Both the position numbers and the translations under genes were made by a program. From positions 186,001 through 250,000 of the forward strand of contig NZ_JACHBW010000005.1 of NCBI RefSeq assembly GCF_014200455.1: a stretch of DNA of 64,000 nucleotides, given 5' to 3'. Below, in pieces: positions 33,890-42,917 of this stretch. Under the pieces are notes generated by a model. It did not search any database and was not told the DNA's origin. It saw only the letters and a program-made list of their open reading frames with translations. Position 1 is the stretch's first letter; each line of letters begins with the position of its first letter. The stretch is from Paraburkholderia bannensis (GTDB taxonomy: Bacteria; Pseudomonadota; Gammaproteobacteria; Burkholderiales; Burkholderiaceae).

Positions 33890-33908
33890 AATGAGAATAC
33901 TTCTCATT
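33890..33908. promoter_or_regulatory. Fur box, perfect dyad
   Basis: AATGAGAATACTTCTCATT is a perfect 19-bp palindrome (AATGAGAA-TAC-TTCTCATT) and an excellent Fur box. It lies 39 bases before the TonB-receptor start at 33948, so iron repression of that gene is strongly indicated. Confidence 0.9.
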
Positions 33909-33947
33909 GGTATTACGGAGCGAGGGACGCTCCAACTTCTCGCCGAC

Positions 33948-36161
33948 ATGAACCATTCACAACCCGTACGTCGCACGGAGCGTTCGCTCGCTCGTCCTCT
34001 GCAGATTGCCGTCTGGCTGGCCTTTGCGGCCGCAGCGCAATGCGCTTTCGCCCAGACCGACTCGACCGACAGCGGCGCTGCTTCGGCTTCCGCATCGACT
34101 TCGACTGCGACATCCAGGAACGGCACGGAGCAATCGCTGCCCGCCGTCAAGGTCAGCGCGAGCAGCGCAGACGACTCGCCCCTGCATCTGACGACGCCGG
34201 TTTCGAACGGCGCGCTCGGCACGCGTTCGCAGCTCGACACGCCGTTCTCGACCACGGTGGTGACGGGCGAGGACCTCGCCAACCGTCAGGCTAACAAGCT
34301 TGGCGATGTGTTCGCGGGCGATGCCTCGGTGACGGACAACAGCAACGCATACAGCGCCTGGGCGACCTACATCACGATTCGCGGCCTGCCAATCGACTGG
34401 CAGAACGGCTTCAAGATCGACGGCAATCCGTTCATTTCGTACGGCATCACCATGCCCTACGAAAACCTGGAACGCGTGGAACTGCTCAAGGGCGCGGGCG
34501 GCTTCATGTACGGCTTCGCGCAGCCGGGCGGCGTGGTGAACTACGTGACGAAGAAACCGGGCAAGGATCCGGTGACCAGTATCGATATCGGCTACCGCAT
34601 GGATGGCGTGATCAGCGAGCACGCCGATCTGAGCCGCCGCTTTGGCCCGGACGGCATGTTCGGCGCGCGCATCAACTACACGCACGAAGCGGGCAAGACC
34701 TATAACGCGGGCGATATCAACCGCAATTCGGTGGCGCTCGCGCTCGACGGCCAGCTCACGCGCGACCTCGACGTCTATTTCAACGCGATCTATCAAACCA
34801 GCCGTTCGAGCGGCCAGACGCCGGCGATCTATATTTCGCCGTCGTATGCGGGCACGAGCCTGCCCGCGACCATCAGCGGCGGCTCGAATCTGCTCAACAG
34901 CGCGGGGCAGCATCTGAACACCAGCCTGCAGCTCTACACGGCGGGCGTGAAATACCAGATCGCGCCGGACTGGACGTTCAACACGTCGGCAAGCTATAGC
35001 AAGTCGGCGCGCGACCGTAACGAGAGCACGCTCACGCTCGCGAACCAGGCGGGCAATTATTCTGATTCCCGCTGGAACGGCGATGAAGGTCATCAGGACA
35101 TCTACTGGCAAGGCAGCTTCGAGGGCAAGGTCAAGACCGGGCCGTTCACGCATCAACTGGTGTTTGGCGCGTCGGTCCAGCGTCAGACCAACGACTACAA
35201 CAACGCGCAGACCACCGCGGGTGGCGTGCTCGGTAGCGGCAATCTCTACGTGCAGAACCCGTACGTTTTCTACTCGGGCAGCGGCCTTGAGAAATACCGT
35301 GCGAGCGAGATCAACCAGAAAGCGCTGTTCCTGAGCGACACGATGCAGCTCACCAGCCGCTGGTCGTTGCTCGCGGGCCTGCGTTACACCAACTACGATC
35401 AGGACACCTTCGCGGAGTCGGGCGCGACCACGGCGTCCTATGGCAAGAACGGCGTCATCACGCCGACCTTCGCGCTGATGTACAAGCTCGATGCGCTCAC
35501 GACGATCTACGCGAGCTATCTGGAATCGCTGGAGGCGGGCCAGATCGTTTCCAGCAGCTATGCGAACGGCGGATCGGTGTTGAATCCGCTGCGCTCGCGC
35601 CAGTATGAAGTGGGCATCAAGACCGAACGCGCACGCTGGAGCGCGAACGCGGCGCTGTTCCGTATCGAGCGTGGCGCAAGTTATGCAAACAGCCAGAACG
35701 TGCTGATGCAGGATGGCAACTCGATCTACGAAGGCGTCGAGGCGGGCGGCAGCGTGCGTCTGGGCCGCAGCTGGCAGGTGGGCGGCGACATCATGCTGCT
35801 CGATACGTGGTACGCGAAGGGCCAGAGCTATAACGGCAAGCGCGTGGCCGGTGCGCCGCAGTTCACCGCCGCTGCGCGCGTGAGCTACGATGTGCCGTTC
35901 GTGCCGGGCTTGCAACTGGGCGCCGATGCGAAGTACACGGGCAACACCAGTGTGCGTCCGGCAGGCGACCTGGAGACGGGCGGCTACATGCTGGTGAACC
36001 TCGGCGCGAACTATATGACGCGCATCGGCGGCCACGACGTTACGCTGCGCGCGGCGATCGACAACCTCACGAATCGCCGCTACTGGATGTTCCAGTACGA
36101 CAGCTATATCGCGCCGGGCGACCCGCGCACGGTCAGCCTGAACGCGAAGATCGACTTCTGA
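33948..36161 (+). CDS. TonB-dependent siderophore receptor (no STN domain)
   Basis: A 737-aa outer-membrane receptor. The signal peptide ends near AAQCAFAQT. A plug domain (about 75-210) includes TRSQLDTPFSTTVVTGEDLA, ITIRGLPIDWQNGFKIDGNP and RVELLKGAGGFMYGFAQPGG. A 22-strand barrel follows and ends KIDF. It lacks the N-terminal STN domain of the receptor at 9996, so it cannot signal through FecR. ATG 33948 was chosen because the signal peptide begins there and the earlier in-frame codons overlap the Fur box. The dyad Fur box indicates iron control. Siderophore identity unknown. Confidence 0.93.
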   Translation: MNHSQPVRRTERSLARPLQIAVWLAFAAAAQCAFAQTDSTDSGAASASASTSTATSRNGTEQSLPAVKVSASSADDSPLHLTTPVSNGALGTRSQLDTPFSTTVVTGEDLANRQANKLGDVFAGDASVTDNSNAYSAWATYITIRGLPIDWQNGFKIDGNPFISYGITMPYENLERVELLKGAGGFMYGFAQPGGVVNYVTKKPGKDPVTSIDIGYRMDGVISEHADLSRRFGPDGMFGARINYTHEAGKTYNAGDINRNSVALALDGQLTRDLDVYFNAIYQTSRSSGQTPAIYISPSYAGTSLPATISGGSNLLNSAGQHLNTSLQLYTAGVKYQIAPDWTFNTSASYSKSARDRNESTLTLANQAGNYSDSRWNGDEGHQDIYWQGSFEGKVKTGPFTHQLVFGASVQRQTNDYNNAQTTAGGVLGSGNLYVQNPYVFYSGSGLEKYRASEINQKALFLSDTMQLTSRWSLLAGLRYTNYDQDTFAESGATTASYGKNGVITPTFALMYKLDALTTIYASYLESLEAGQIVSSSYANGGSVLNPLRSRQYEVGIKTERARWSANAALFRIERGASYANSQNVLMQDGNSIYEGVEAGGSVRLGRSWQVGGDIMLLDTWYAKGQSYNGKRVAGAPQFTAAARVSYDVPFVPGLQLGADAKYTGNTSVRPAGDLETGGYMLVNLGANYMTRIGGHDVTLRAAIDNLTNRRYWMFQYDSYIAPGDPRTVSLNAKIDF

Positions 36162-36273
36162 TTCTGGGTCTGGCTACCTGTTTAGCTACCCACCTTGGGC
36201 ATTGCGGCGCAGGCGGTCGGCCACTAGAAGCGTGCGACGACTTCGCTCCCGGGCCGATCATCCCCATACCACG

Positions 36274-37233
36274 TCATACCCACTCTCCACGCCGCGTAGC
36301 AAAGCTCAATGCGAGCACCGCGAAAATCAGTACGCCCGTGGCCACTTGTTGCCAGTAAAAATTCCAGCCGATCAGCAGCAGCCCATTTGCCACGAGACTC
36401 AGCAACAGCACGCCGAGCAGCGTACCCGGCACATTCGGCCGCCGCGCACCCGAAAGCGTCGTGCCGATAAATGTCGCGCCAATTGCGTTGAGCAGATAGC
36501 CATTACCGGCTTGCGGCACATAGGCTTTCACCATCGACGAAAGCAGCAGACCGACGACGCCGTAAATCAGTGCGCCCGCAACGAATGTCGCGACGATGGT
36601 CGCCGCGACCGGCAAACCCGAGTACCGTGCGACACCGGCTTGCGTTCCGAGCGCTGCGCTATGGCGTCCGTACACTGAATGCGCGAGCGCGAGATGCACG
36701 ATCAGCGCTAGCGCGGCAACGATCCACAGCGGTACCGGCAAGCCCGCGAAGCTGCCGTGCGCGAGTGCACCGAACACCGCAGGCAGATCGAAGCCGAGCA
36801 GATAGACCGGCTGACCGCCATCGGTGGCGAGTTGCTGCAAGGTCTGGCCGATGAACAGCGTGCCGAGCGTCGCGAGAAACGGCGCGATGCCCAGGCCCGC
36901 GACCAGCACGCCGTTGAACGCGCCCACCAGCAAGGCCGCACCAAGAGCGGCCAGCGCTGCCACTGCCACGCTCGCATGGTGCGCGTTCAGCACCACGAAC
37001 ACGAGACTGCTGACGTCGATGGCAGTGCCGATCGACAGATCGACCGCGCCAATCGACAACGCGAGTGTCATGCCCAGTGCGGCAATGGCCAGCAGTGCGA
37101 AGTTGTTGAGCAGCACATCGGCGAGATTGCCCGGCCGCGCGAAGCCCGGCGAGCACAGCGCGAAAAACACGCTGACGGCAACCAGCGCACCCGGCAGCGA
37201 AAAGCGCTGAACGCGCGCGAACCAGTCAGTCAT
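36274..37233 (-). CDS. Sugar ABC transporter permease (RbsC-like, second copy)
   Basis: A 319-aa CUT2-family inner-membrane permease with 8 to 10 hydrophobic segments. The RbsC-type landmark is LLAIAALGMTLALSIGAVDL, then SIGTAIDVSSLVFVVL. The C-terminal part is GYLLNAIGATFIGTTLSGAR, then NVPGTLLGVLLLSLVANGLL. ATG 37233 overlaps the preceding permease gene by 8 bases. Last gene of a binding protein / ATPase / permease / permease operon. The transporter imports a pentose, hexose or polyol; substrate not readable. Confidence 0.92.
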   Translation of the reverse strand: MTDWFARVQRFSLPGALVAVSVFFALCSPGFARPGNLADVLLNNFALLAIAALGMTLALSIGAVDLSIGTAIDVSSLVFVVLNAHHASVAVAALAALGAALLVGAFNGVLVAGLGIAPFLATLGTLFIGQTLQQLATDGGQPVYLLGFDLPAVFGALAHGSFAGLPVPLWIVAALALIVHLALAHSVYGRHSAALGTQAGVARYSGLPVAATIVATFVAGALIYGVVGLLLSSMVKAYVPQAGNGYLLNAIGATFIGTTLSGARRPNVPGTLLGVLLLSLVANGLLLIGWNFYWQQVATGVLIFAVLALSFATRRGEWV

Positions 37234-38278
37234 GAGCGTGAGTTCCGAGGTGACGGCGGCGCAGGAGTGCGGTGGTGGCGACGACAAACAGGATCAGCGC
37301 GCCTTCGACACCGTTGACCCAGTAGCTGGAGACGTTGTCGAGCTGAAACCCGTTGCTGACCACGCCGATAAAGAGCACGGCCAGCAGCGTGCCGGGCATG
37401 GTCGGCACCATGCGTCGTGAGAACACCACGCCAAGCAGTGCTGACGCCACCACGGCCAGCAGGTTTTCGCCCGCGCCGGGCGAACTGCCGCTGAGCAGCG
37501 CCGAAGAAGCCAACGCAGCCAGCGCTGCCGCCAGGCCGCCGAGCAGATAGCTCGCGGCCACATAAGCGCGCACGTTCAATCCGGCCGAGCGCGCGGCCTG
37601 CGCGTGCTCGCCGCTTGCACGCAGGCGCAGCCCGAACGGCGTGTAGTGCACCAGGACGGTAAAGAACAGGGCGACGACCAGCAGCGCGGTAGCAAGATGT
37701 GGAATGCCGAACGCGCCTGCGTCGATCAGAAACGCCTGCAGTGGCGAAGCCGCCGGCACCGAGGTGTTCTGCGTGAGCACGAGTTCGAGGCCCGCGCAGA
37801 GATTCATCGTCGTGAGCGTGGCGAGTAGCGGCAGGATGCGCAACCCGAGCACGGCGAAAGCGTTCAGCGCGCCGACCGACACGCCTGCCGCGAGCGCCAG
37901 CCCCACCGCCGCCGTGGCCGGCGCGCCGGCGCGCAGGGCGACAGCATGCACGGCGGCGCACAGGCCCATGTTCGCGGCGATCGAGAGATCGAGGCCGCCC
38001 TTGATCGGATCGGCGCCACCGCCGATCAGCACGGCCGTCAGCCCCAACCCAAGCACGCCGACCACCGCCGATTGCTGCACGATATTGGCCAGATTCGCGA
38101 GCGTCAGAAAGAGCGGCGAGGTGGCCGCGAAGACCGCGAACACGAGCGCAAACGCGAGCACAGCGCCGCCGCGTACCCAGAATTGCGCGCTCGCGATCCT
38201 GCCGGGACGCGTTGCGCCAGTTTCGCGAGGGTCGCCTGGACGCAGCGCATCCACGTGCCCGATTGCCTTGCCGGTCAT
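37226..38278 (-). CDS. Sugar ABC transporter permease (RbsC-like, first copy)
   Basis: A 350-aa CUT2 permease. Landmarks are QSAVVGVLGLGLTAVLIGGG, DPIKGGLDLSIAANMGLCAA and, near the C-terminus, ASALLGVVFSRRMVPTMPGT. The start overlaps the ATPase stop by 4 bases. With the second permease it should form a heterodimeric channel, as in rhamnose or autoinducer-2 transporters. There is no catabolic gene beside the operon that would reveal the sugar. Confidence 0.92.
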   Translation of the reverse strand: MTGKAIGHVDALRPGDPRETGATRPGRIASAQFWVRGGAVLAFALVFAVFAATSPLFLTLANLANIVQQSAVVGVLGLGLTAVLIGGGADPIKGGLDLSIAANMGLCAAVHAVALRAGAPATAAVGLALAAGVSVGALNAFAVLGLRILPLLATLTTMNLCAGLELVLTQNTSVPAASPLQAFLIDAGAFGIPHLATALLVVALFFTVLVHYTPFGLRLRASGEHAQAARSAGLNVRAYVAASYLLGGLAAALAALASSALLSGSSPGAGENLLAVVASALLGVVFSRRMVPTMPGTLLAVLFIGVVSNGFQLDNVSSYWVNGVEGALILFVVATTALLRRRHLGTHAHD

Positions 38279-39843
38279 GCGGCGTTCTCCCGTTTCGCTT
38301 CAGTTGGATCGCCTGTGCGCGCGAGCGTGGCCCATGCAAGCAGATCCTGGGTACTGACCGTATGCGAGGGCACGTCCTGCACGATCGCGCCGCGCGCCAG
38401 CACCAGCACGCGGTCGGTCAGGTCCAGCAGTTCGTGCAGGTCGCTTGAGAAAATCAGCACCGCCGCGCCTTGCGCGACCAATGTGTCGATCAGCCGATAG
38501 ATATCCGCTTTCGCGCCGACATCGACGCCCACCGTCGGCTCATCGAGGATGTAGATGGCGGCCCCGTCGTCGGTGGCGCGGCCCAGCCATTTGCCGAGCG
38601 CCACCTTCTGCTGGTTGCCGCCCGACAGATGCCGCACCGGCGCAAGCGGGCCCGGCGTGCGTACCCCGAGCGTGTCGATCAGCGCGCGTGCTGCTGCCGT
38701 CTCGCGGCGTGTGTTGAGCAGACCGAAACGACTGAAGCGGCCGAGGGCGGGCAACGAAAAGTTGTCGCGCACGGGCAGGTCGGTTGCCACGCCCTGACGG
38801 CGGCGGTCTTCCGGAACGAAGGCGATGCCTTCGCGCACCGCATCGGCGGGACGCCGCAGGCGCACGGCCTTGCCGCGCACGCGCAATTCGCCCAGCACGC
38901 CGCGTTCAAGACCGAAGAGACTGCGCACCAGCGGCTTGCCGCCCGATCCGACCAGGCCCGTGACGCCCAGCACCTCGCCGCGCCTGAGCGCGAACGACAA
39001 CGGCCCGAAGCGGCCAGGCGCATGCAGATCGAGCGCCTCCAGCGCCACGTCCTGCGCTGACGCTGCCGCGCGACGCGCCCGCGCCTCGGGCTGCGCGCCG
39101 ATCATCGCCGAGACCAGCGTTTCGACGGGCGTTTCGCGGGCATCGACGTGCGCGACATCGACACCATCGCGCAACACCGTGACGTGATCGCACAGTGAGG
39201 CGATTTCGTTCAGATAATGCGATACGTAGAGAATCGTCAGGCCGCGCGAGCGCAGTTGATCGATCGTCCGAAGCAGGCGCTCGACTTCGCGGCTCACGAG
39301 CGCGGCAGTCGGTTCGTCGAAGACCAGAATGCGCGGCGAGCGGATCAGCGCGCGCGTGATCTGCACGATCTGTTGCTCGGCGACGCTGAGTTCGCCGATC
39401 AGCCGGTCTGGCGGCAAGGCAACGCCGAAATGGGCTTCGAGCGCCTCGCCGGCGCGTCGCCGCATGCGGCGCAGATCGAGCGGGAGCAGGGCGCGAAGCT
39501 TTCCCACGCGTGACGTCGCGACGGGTTCGTCGCCAAGCGCGAGTGCTTCGGCCACGGTGAAAGTCGGCGACAGCAGCCGCTCCTGATGAATGAAGGCGAT
39601 CTGGCTGCGCGTGCCGGCGTCGATCGCCACGCCATCGACGCGAATCTCGCCCGCGTCCGCATGCTCCAGCCCCGCGAGAATCTTGATGAGCGTGGACTTA
39701 CCCGCGCCGTTCTGGCCGATCAGGCCATGTACGGTGCCGCGTGCGGCGCTCAGTGACGCGCCGCGCAGCGCCTGCACCCCGCCATACTGCTTGACGAGAC
39801 CGCGCAGTTCGAGCGCGGGCGCGCCACCATTCGATGGACTCAT
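38275..39843 (-). CDS. Sugar ABC transporter ATP-binding protein (RbsA/MglA type)
   Basis: A 522-aa ATPase with two tandem nucleotide-binding domains, typical of CUT2 systems. Domain 1 (about 10-245) has Walker A GLIGQNGAGKSTLIKILAGL, signature LSVAEQQIVQITRALIRSPR and Walker B ILVFDEPTAAL. Domain 2 (about 255-500) has a degenerate Walker A (GVTGLVGSGGKPLVRSLFGL), signature LSGGNQQKVALGKWL and Walker B IYILDEPTVGVDVGAKADIY. The second site is expected to bind but hydrolyse poorly, as in RbsA. It starts 10 bases after the binding-protein stop and overlaps the next permease. Confidence 0.94.
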   Translation of the reverse strand: MSPSNGGAPALELRGLVKQYGGVQALRGASLSAARGTVHGLIGQNGAGKSTLIKILAGLEHADAGEIRVDGVAIDAGTRSQIAFIHQERLLSPTFTVAEALALGDEPVATSRVGKLRALLPLDLRRMRRRAGEALEAHFGVALPPDRLIGELSVAEQQIVQITRALIRSPRILVFDEPTAALVSREVERLLRTIDQLRSRGLTILYVSHYLNEIASLCDHVTVLRDGVDVAHVDARETPVETLVSAMIGAQPEARARRAAASAQDVALEALDLHAPGRFGPLSFALRRGEVLGVTGLVGSGGKPLVRSLFGLERGVLGELRVRGKAVRLRRPADAVREGIAFVPEDRRRQGVATDLPVRDNFSLPALGRFSRFGLLNTRRETAAARALIDTLGVRTPGPLAPVRHLSGGNQQKVALGKWLGRATDDGAAIYILDEPTVGVDVGAKADIYRLIDTLVAQGAAVLIFSSDLHELLDLTDRVLVLARGAIVQDVPSHTVSTQDLLAWATLARTGDPTEAKRENAA

Positions 39844-39853
39844 CCCGGCACGC

Positions 39854-40897
39854 TCACTTCGCTGCGATCTGGCCGGTCTGCAGCCCCTGGCCGAGCGCTT
39901 TCTGCACGTCGCCCGCATTGTCCTTGGTCACGAGAATCGACGGCACGTAGGTGTAGGGCGGCAGATTGCGTTCGCCTGCGAGATAGCGCGCAACGTTGTC
40001 GACGGCCGTTTTGCCGATCAGCGCGGGCTGCTGCGCAACCACAGCGGCGGCGCTCGACTTGGGATCCTTCACGAGCGTCACGACGTCCGGACTGCCATCG
40101 ACGGCATACGTGCGAATCTCGTTGCGATGCGCCGCATCGACAGCCTGGGTCGCGCCCACTTGCGGCACGTCCCACGCGGCCCAGATCGCCGCAATTTGCC
40201 CCTTGGGATATTTCGCCAACAACTGGCTCACCTGCGCGTAGGCGCTTTGCACGGTGTTCGGAATCACATCGCGCAATTCGGGCTCGATGATATGAACCTT
40301 CGGGTAATACTTGAGCACGGCCTTCAACTGGTCATAGCGGATTGCGCATACCGGCACGCCGTAAAAACCGTTGAAAACGAGAATATTGCCTTCGCCGTGA
40401 ATATCGTTGACGAGCTTGAGCGCCAGTTGCTCGCCGATGAAAAAGTTATCCGAGGTGGTGTCGTTCAGGCTCGACGGCGACGCCGTGTCGATCGTGAACA
40501 GGGGGATGCCGGCCTGGCGGATTTTCTGCAGCCACGGCTCCAGCACGGTCGCGGTGCCCAGTTGTTCGACGATGGCGTCGGGCTTCTGTGCGATGAGCGT
40601 CTGGATCTGCGCGATCTGGCGGTTGTCGTTACGCCCCGCATCAAGGGCGATAGGTGTGCCTCCCAGACGCTTGACCTCGTCGATGGCGCCCTGGTAGGCC
40701 TTCAGATCCCAGTAGTGATCGGTGCCGACCGCCGTAATGCCGATGCGCTTGCCTTTGAGCGAAGGCACGTCCGCATCGCCCTGGGCGTGAGCCGCCGGGC
40801 TGGCTCCGACCAGAGCGCCAAGCGTGGTGAGTGCGATCGCAAGCGCCGTGGCGGCGCGTTTGAGGGAGGCTTTGGGGCGGAGTGTCTCGTGGCTCAT
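39854..40897 (-). CDS. Periplasmic sugar-binding protein of a CUT2 ABC transporter
   Basis: A 347-aa exported type-1 periplasmic binding protein. The signal peptide is ATALAIALTTLGALVGASPA, cleaved near AHAQG. The mature domain starts KRIGITAVGTDHYWDLKAYQ and keeps IDEVKRLGGTPIALDAGRND and GIPLFTIDTASPSSLNDTTS, as in ribose-type binding proteins. First gene of the leftward sugar-transport operon, preceded by a 281-base gap with an 18-bp dyad. Ligand unknown; the DTAS and EGNILVFNGF segments line the expected cleft. Confidence 0.92.
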   Translation of the reverse strand: MSHETLRPKASLKRAATALAIALTTLGALVGASPAAHAQGDADVPSLKGKRIGITAVGTDHYWDLKAYQGAIDEVKRLGGTPIALDAGRNDNRQIAQIQTLIAQKPDAIVEQLGTATVLEPWLQKIRQAGIPLFTIDTASPSSLNDTTSDNFFIGEQLALKLVNDIHGEGNILVFNGFYGVPVCAIRYDQLKAVLKYYPKVHIIEPELRDVIPNTVQSAYAQVSQLLAKYPKGQIAAIWAAWDVPQVGATQAVDAAHRNEIRTYAVDGSPDVVTLVKDPKSSAAAVVAQQPALIGKTAVDNVARYLAGERNLPPYTYVPSILVTKDNAGDVQKALGQGLQTGQIAAK

Positions 40898-41019
40898 GTC
40901 GTCGTCGGTTCGTTGTCACGGCGATTTCCACTTGCCGGTTCCGTGTCATCGACGAAACGGCGGAGATCGCACTGTGCTGCGAATCTAAGCGGCATGGGCC
41001 CACCTGCAAAACATTAAAT

Positions 41020-41037
41020 CGAGCTAAGAATAGCTCG
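41020..41037 (-). terminator. Hairpin after the lipase gene, or operator of the sugar operon
   Basis: CGAGCTA (41020-41026) and TAGCTCG (41031-41037) form a perfect stem with a 4-base loop. Read on the minus strand it is followed by the T-rich ATTTAATGTTTT, so it looks like an intrinsic terminator of the lipase transcript. It also lies about 125 bases before the sugar-operon start, so an operator is possible. Confidence 0.55.
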
Positions 41038-41178
41038 CGTGATGTGAATAGCTTTTGACGCAATCTGGCGGAGGAACGGCGCCGTAGTCGGCCAACATCA
41101 TCAGGACAGACGAGGAGCATGACGATGACTGGATCGAAGTCGACTTCGGCGCCGTCGATCTTGTTCTGTCTTGCGGCA

Positions 41179-42453
41179 TTACCGTTCGATCGGCTCGCAG
41201 ACCGGGGAAACAGGCTGCCCGGCGAAGACACGTTTGACGAACGGAATCGAGTCGCGCAGCGATGCGTTGAGCGTGCCGTTGTGTTCCAGCCCTTCGTAGA
41301 GATGCGCTTCGACCGTCGTGCCCGCCGCGCAGGCGTCCCTGGCGAGCGCCAATTCCGCGGGTGCGAGGCCGTCGTCCGCGCCTGCGCCAATGAACACCGG
41401 CGCTTTCAGATGCAACGTCGGATACGCGAGATAGTTGTCCCACCAGGTCTTCAGTCGCGCTTCTGCGCCCGGCTTGACCGTGTTGGCCCGCGTGAGACCC
41501 GCCAGGCGCGCGTCGTCTTCGAGTGACGCAAGGCAACTGATGCGCGCCTGTTCCAGCAACGGCGCGGCGCTATCGGTCAGAACATCGCCGGCCTTTAAGG
41601 TCGAGTCGATCTGCTGCGCCGAAAGCACCGAGTAGAACTCATAGGCCAGCGTGGGATCGACGCGATCAGAATCGCGTTTCAGATGGGTCTTGAAAGGCGC
41701 GAGCGAGGCAAGCGTGGCGGGCGACGCGTTGTAGATGGTGCCGGTCGCGACCGTCGCCCGGATATTCAGATCGGGGGCGTAGTCCGGCGCATATCCCGCT
41801 GCAGCGATCACGGCCGAGCCACCCTGCGACTGCCCCACCAGCACCACATCGTTGGCCAGTCCCGGCACGCCATGCAGCACGGCGCGCACGCTGTCGAGCA
41901 GCGTGAAGCTGTTCGAGCGGTTGTTGAGCTGTGGATTCGGACCGGGTGTGCCGAGTCCCTGATAGTCCGTCGCGACAACCGCAAAGCCCGCCTTGAGCCA
42001 CGCGTCCAGATAGCGTACGTCGCGCCACGAACGTCCGTACCACGAGGGCGCGCAGATATCCGCCATGCCGAATGTGCCGTGCGCCCACGCCACCACGGGC
42101 CAGCCGCCTTGAGGCGCGGCTCCCGAGGGGATGAACAGCGCGCCGGACACGGCGATGGGCGATTTGCCTTCGACGCCGTCGGTGGAGCTATAGAGAATGC
42201 GCGTTTGCCGTGCGGCGGAGGGCAGGCCGAGCGTCTGCGGCAACGGTTCGGAGCGCAGCAGTACGCCGGGCGTGGCGGGAATGTCGGCGTCCCAGCTATA
42301 GAACGCGGAGACGCGGCCATCGCCCTGCAACGGATCGGGCGCAGGCGCTCGCACGCCGGCATGGGCGAGCAGGAAGCCGCCCAGCAGCGCGCTGCCGGCA
42401 GCCAGTCGTGCGGCGCTGAGCACGCAGGACAGAGTGAAACAGGATGATTTCAT
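41179..42453 (-). CDS. Secreted alpha/beta-hydrolase, LIP-family lipase/esterase
   Basis: A 424-aa exported hydrolase resembling the secretory lipase (LIP) family. The signal peptide covers about residues 1-32 (LSAARLAAGSALLGGFLLAH). The nucleophile elbow is GQSQGG in ANDVVLVGQSQGGSAVIAAA. The oxyanion region is GWPVVAWAHGTFGMADICAP. The acid is probably in FIGAGADDGLAPAELA and the His in AHLYEGLEHNGTLN. The family hydrolyses esters or lipids outside the cytoplasm. It stands alone and is divergent from the sigma-54 promoter at 42824. A link with the sulfur genes is not evident. Confidence 0.85.
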   Translation of the reverse strand: MKSSCFTLSCVLSAARLAAGSALLGGFLLAHAGVRAPAPDPLQGDGRVSAFYSWDADIPATPGVLLRSEPLPQTLGLPSAARQTRILYSSTDGVEGKSPIAVSGALFIPSGAAPQGGWPVVAWAHGTFGMADICAPSWYGRSWRDVRYLDAWLKAGFAVVATDYQGLGTPGPNPQLNNRSNSFTLLDSVRAVLHGVPGLANDVVLVGQSQGGSAVIAAAGYAPDYAPDLNIRATVATGTIYNASPATLASLAPFKTHLKRDSDRVDPTLAYEFYSVLSAQQIDSTLKAGDVLTDSAAPLLEQARISCLASLEDDARLAGLTRANTVKPGAEARLKTWWDNYLAYPTLHLKAPVFIGAGADDGLAPAELALARDACAAGTTVEAHLYEGLEHNGTLNASLRDSIPFVKRVFAGQPVSPVCEPIER

Positions 42454-42666
42454 AAGGTATTCGAAGAGTGCGGAAAGAAGCGAAGATCAAGACCGGGCAA
42501 TCGCGCGAGCGCATTTCGCGCAGGCGATGCGACCCTTGCAAGTTCCGAACCATCCGCAGCATGGTGAGCAGCGTGATGCCCGCGACGTTCGGCGCGGCGG
42601 CTGTCTGGGGCGCGCCGATGTGTGCGATCGACGGACGTTGCGCATGGAGAATCTTCCGCCTCGCAT

Positions 42667-42682
42667 TGCGGCGCTGGCAGCA
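42667..42682. promoter_or_regulatory. Proposed activator site, upstream copy (one mismatch)
   Basis: TGCGGCGCTGGCAGCA matches the consensus TGYTGCGC-NN-GCARCA derived from the sites at 48955, 48985 and 51576, except at position 4. It lies 32 bases upstream of the second copy and about 140 bases before the -24/-12 promoter. Confidence 0.5.
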
Positions 42683-42698
42683 AGACCCTCGGCGAGAT

Positions 42699-42714
42699 TG
42701 TTGAGCACGCAGCA
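42699..42714. promoter_or_regulatory. Proposed activator site, downstream copy (one mismatch)
   Basis: TGTTGAGCACGCAGCA matches TGYTGCGC-NN-GCARCA except at position 6. It lies 110 bases before the -24 element at 42824, a usual distance for a sigma-54 upstream activating sequence. Confidence 0.55.
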
Positions 42715-42823
42715 ATCGCGGCCCACGCGATACGCGTTCGTTTGGCGAAATCGGCATCCCGCAGATCCACCGGACGACCCGGATTGCTTGCGTTAGCCGA
42801 TGAATCACGGCTGCGGGCAGGCA

Positions 42824-42841
42824 TTGGCATGCTTGGTGCTA
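42824..42841 (+). promoter_or_regulatory. Sigma-54 (-24/-12) promoter of the aldolase / activator unit
   Basis: TTGGCATGCTTGGTGCTA has GG at 42826-42827 and GC at 42838-42839 with exactly 10 bases between, and matches the consensus TTGGCACG-N4-TTGCTA well. It lies about 78 bases before the aldolase start. It would make the activator gene autoregulated. Confidence 0.7.
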
Positions 42842-42917
42842 AACAAGTCCGTAGCGGCGCAGCACTACCCGGCTTCGCACAGCGCCCGGACGTCAATCCA
42901 CATCGTAAGGACACCGC

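Larger units (their letters stand above)
33289..33947. other. Intergenic with inverted repeat and Fur-box promoter
   Basis: A 659-base spacer between the hydrolase and the siderophore-receptor gene. It contains an inverted repeat at 33737, a direct repeat of CACGGGTGC at about 33783-33801, and a perfect Fur box at 33890. Open frames across it show no coding character. Confidence 0.6.
42454..42917. other. Intergenic control region of the aldolase / sigma-54 activator unit
   Basis: A 464-base divergent spacer between the lipase gene and the aldolase gene. It carries two copies of the proposed 16-bp activator site (42667, 42699) and a -24/-12 promoter (42824). Several overlapping open frames here lack coding features. 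Confidence 0.6.
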
